NCBI GenBank assembly: GCA_023144675.1
Contig: JAGLFE010000303.1
Span: forward strand, 1 to 14,477
Reading direction: 5' to 3'
DNA: 14,477 nucleotides
DNA from: Thiomargarita sp.
Lineage (GTDB): Bacteria; Pseudomonadota; Gammaproteobacteria; Beggiatoales; Beggiatoaceae
How positions within the stretch are numbered: the stretch's first letter is position 1; each line of letters begins with the position of its first letter. Below the pieces are notes generated by a model that did not search any database, was not told the origin of the DNA, and was given only the letters and a program-made list of their open reading frames with translations. Below, piece by piece: positions 13,394 to 14,477 of the stretch. The position numbers were made by a program, and so were the translations under genes.

Positions 13394-14380
13394 TTATTTT
13401 TTTCCAGTTAATAAATACGAAGCCTTCTTTTCAAAAGCTTTACATCGCCCTCGTTTAAAATATCCCTCGCCACAAATATAAATAACCAATCCCGTTTTTA
13501 AATCGCCATTGCCATAATAATTTTTATAACGATTCACCAGTAATTGAGGGCATTTAGCGATGGGATAATTAAATCTTTTACAATCTTTTTTTCTGAAAGA
13601 AGTTAATTTTACTTTATGCAAACGCTTTATCATAGCATTAGTTAAAGTATTTTTATCAATTATTTTTTTCTGTGGAACAATTGGTTTTTCAATTGATATT
13701 GATGGCTGAATATTAAATATTTCTTGGAGTTTAAATAGATTTAAAGTTGAATAATGAGCTAAATTTGAAATACAAGCCATAATGCTAAAGATTATTAATA
13801 ATGTTATTTTATCTTTTTTGCTAAAAGGTGGAGATTTCTTCTTTGGTAAAATTGGACGATAATAATGATTTCGAGCGTATTTATAAATTAAATTTTTAAC
13901 ATTTATCCAAGAATGATGACTTATTTTATATTTGTCAGGATTTGGGCAAGTAAATTTATCAGCATTTTGCGTGTAACCATTTAGGGCAATAATAATAAAA
14001 ATTTGGCAATTATATTTCTCAGCCGTACTTTGAGCAACTAGAAAATCATCTCCAAAAAAATTAGCATATTCATTGCGTAAATCCTTTTTAGATAAGCGAG
14101 TTTTAGTATTTTTAGCTTGAATAATAACATGGACTTTGGTTAAATCATTAGGATGGTAAAGTATAATGTCAACGCCTTTATCATCCTTTCCGCCAGCAAC
14201 AATAGCTTTCCAACCAATTCCGTTATATAAACCAGCCAAAAAGTATTCAAACACATCACCTTTATAAGTGGAACTCCCTGATAAATTATTTAAAATATGA
14301 TAAATGCGTTTATTACCATTTTTTCTAGCTAATTTTAGCAGTAGTTTAGCTTGAAAAATTGCATCAGTATTGGTTATCAT
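13394..14380 (-). CDS. membrane-anchored Mrr-like nuclease domain protein
   Basis: A 328-residue protein. Residues 38-135 look like a PD-(D/E)XK nuclease of the Mrr type: GDVFEYFLAGLYNGIGW (41-57, Glu45), GGKDDKGVDIIL (63-74, Asp71) and HVIIQAKN (84-91, the Q-x-K motif with Lys90). A lysine-rich stretch (180-191) precedes one membrane helix at about 192-208 (ITLLIIFSIMACIS). A C-terminal region of about 115 residues follows with four cysteines (267, 277, 303, 313) that could form disulphides or bind metal. If the helix spans the membrane, the nuclease domain would be cytoplasmic by the positive-inside rule. The gene ends 2 bases before the V-ATPase subunit D start. Its target is unknown; a role in restricting foreign DNA is inference from the fold. 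Confidence 0.65.
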   Translation of the reverse strand: MITNTDAIFQAKLLLKLARKNGNKRIYHILNNLSGSSTYKGDVFEYFLAGLYNGIGWKAIVAGGKDDKGVDIILYHPNDLTKVHVIIQAKNTKTRLSKKDLRNEYANFFGDDFLVAQSTAEKYNCQIFIIIALNGYTQNADKFTCPNPDKYKISHHSWINVKNLIYKYARNHYYRPILPKKKSPPFSKKDKITLLIIFSIMACISNLAHYSTLNLFKLQEIFNIQPSISIEKPIVPQKKIIDKNTLTNAMIKRLHKVKLTSFRKKDCKRFNYPIAKCPQLLVNRYKNYYGNGDLKTGLVIYICGEGYFKRGRCKAFEKKASYLLTGKK

Positions 14381-14477
14381 GTTGATGAAATATTATGCTG
14401 GTTGCGTAATAAATCTTTTTTTGTTTGTAGCAATAGTTCAGATAATTTTACATATTAACTGATAATTCCAAAAACGC
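14381..14477 (-). other. leader or gap upstream of nuclease-like gene
   Basis: On the minus strand these 97 bases hold no complete gene and no clear ribosome site before ATG 14380. One frame reads VKLSELLLQTKKDLLRNQHN and stops at TGA overlapping the ATG. Another runs from the window edge through FLELSVNM to TAA. Either could be the tail of an upstream gene outside the window, but neither can be identified. Confidence 0.3.

Noticed and set aside
14456..14462. TAACTGA, a heptamer reported as an abundant intergenic repeat in marine Beggiatoaceae
   Set aside because: I noticed only one isolated copy and no tandem array, so it has no value as a lineage marker or as a repeat.
1..14477. CRISPR array, insertion sequence with transposase, integrase, rRNA or tRNA gene
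   Set aside because: I saw no regularly spaced repeats, no transposase or integrase motifs and no RNA gene signatures in the window, so the inserted segments lack an identifiable mover.

Overview
The window is a bacterial chromosome segment with AT-rich coding sequence. The housekeeping proteins (phosphoglycerate kinase, type II-like pyruvate kinase, ribosomal L33, PyrE, RecJ, MgtE) read as gammaproteobacterial. Together with a V-type ATPase subunit D gene and a dense scatter of decayed toxin-antitoxin (TA) modules, they suggest a lineage such as Thiotrichales/Beggiatoaceae. That placement is inference from protein character; no rRNA or tRNA gene is visible to confirm it.

Left half (1-8200, plus strand): two glycolysis genes, pgk (1681-2868) and pyk (3981-5423), and a short rpmG (1511-1666) are intact. 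Almost everything around them is accessory. In order there is a three-lesion PD-(D/E)XK nuclease-like pseudogene (26-615), a possible small broken gene (620-827), a HigB-like toxin with an in-frame stop followed by an apparently intact HigA-like antitoxin (845-1460), a GC-elevated hairpin-rich segment with a near-consensus promoter upstream of a frameshifted unknown gene (2966-3707), an intact VapBC-type pair (5486-6228), orphan coding remnants, a hicA stump with a C-terminally truncated hicB (6620-7044), and an intact HEPN-domain gene followed by a Panacea-domain gene (7178-8175). The last 45 bases of pyk (stop codon included) recur 1009 bases downstream with two synonymous changes. The VapBC segment lies between the two copies, as if it had integrated at the 3' end of pyk.

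Right half (8200-14380, minus strand): one compact convergent run, read from the right edge leftwards. It holds a membrane-anchored Mrr-like nuclease, V-type ATPase subunit D, pyrE, recJ, mgtE and a family 2 glycosyltransferase. The first four junctions are a 2-base gap, a 4-base overlap, a 1-base overlap and a 17-base gap, so this is probably one operon. A hairpin with a T-run at 8184-8219 separates it from the left half.

The housekeeping genes are unbroken while the accessory modules between them carry stops and frameshifts. This argues for genuine gene decay rather than poor sequence quality. The most interesting signals are the candidate structured RNA at about 3001-3130, the pyk 3'-end duplication, the HEPN/Panacea pair, and the nuclease gene coupled to a V-ATPase subunit.
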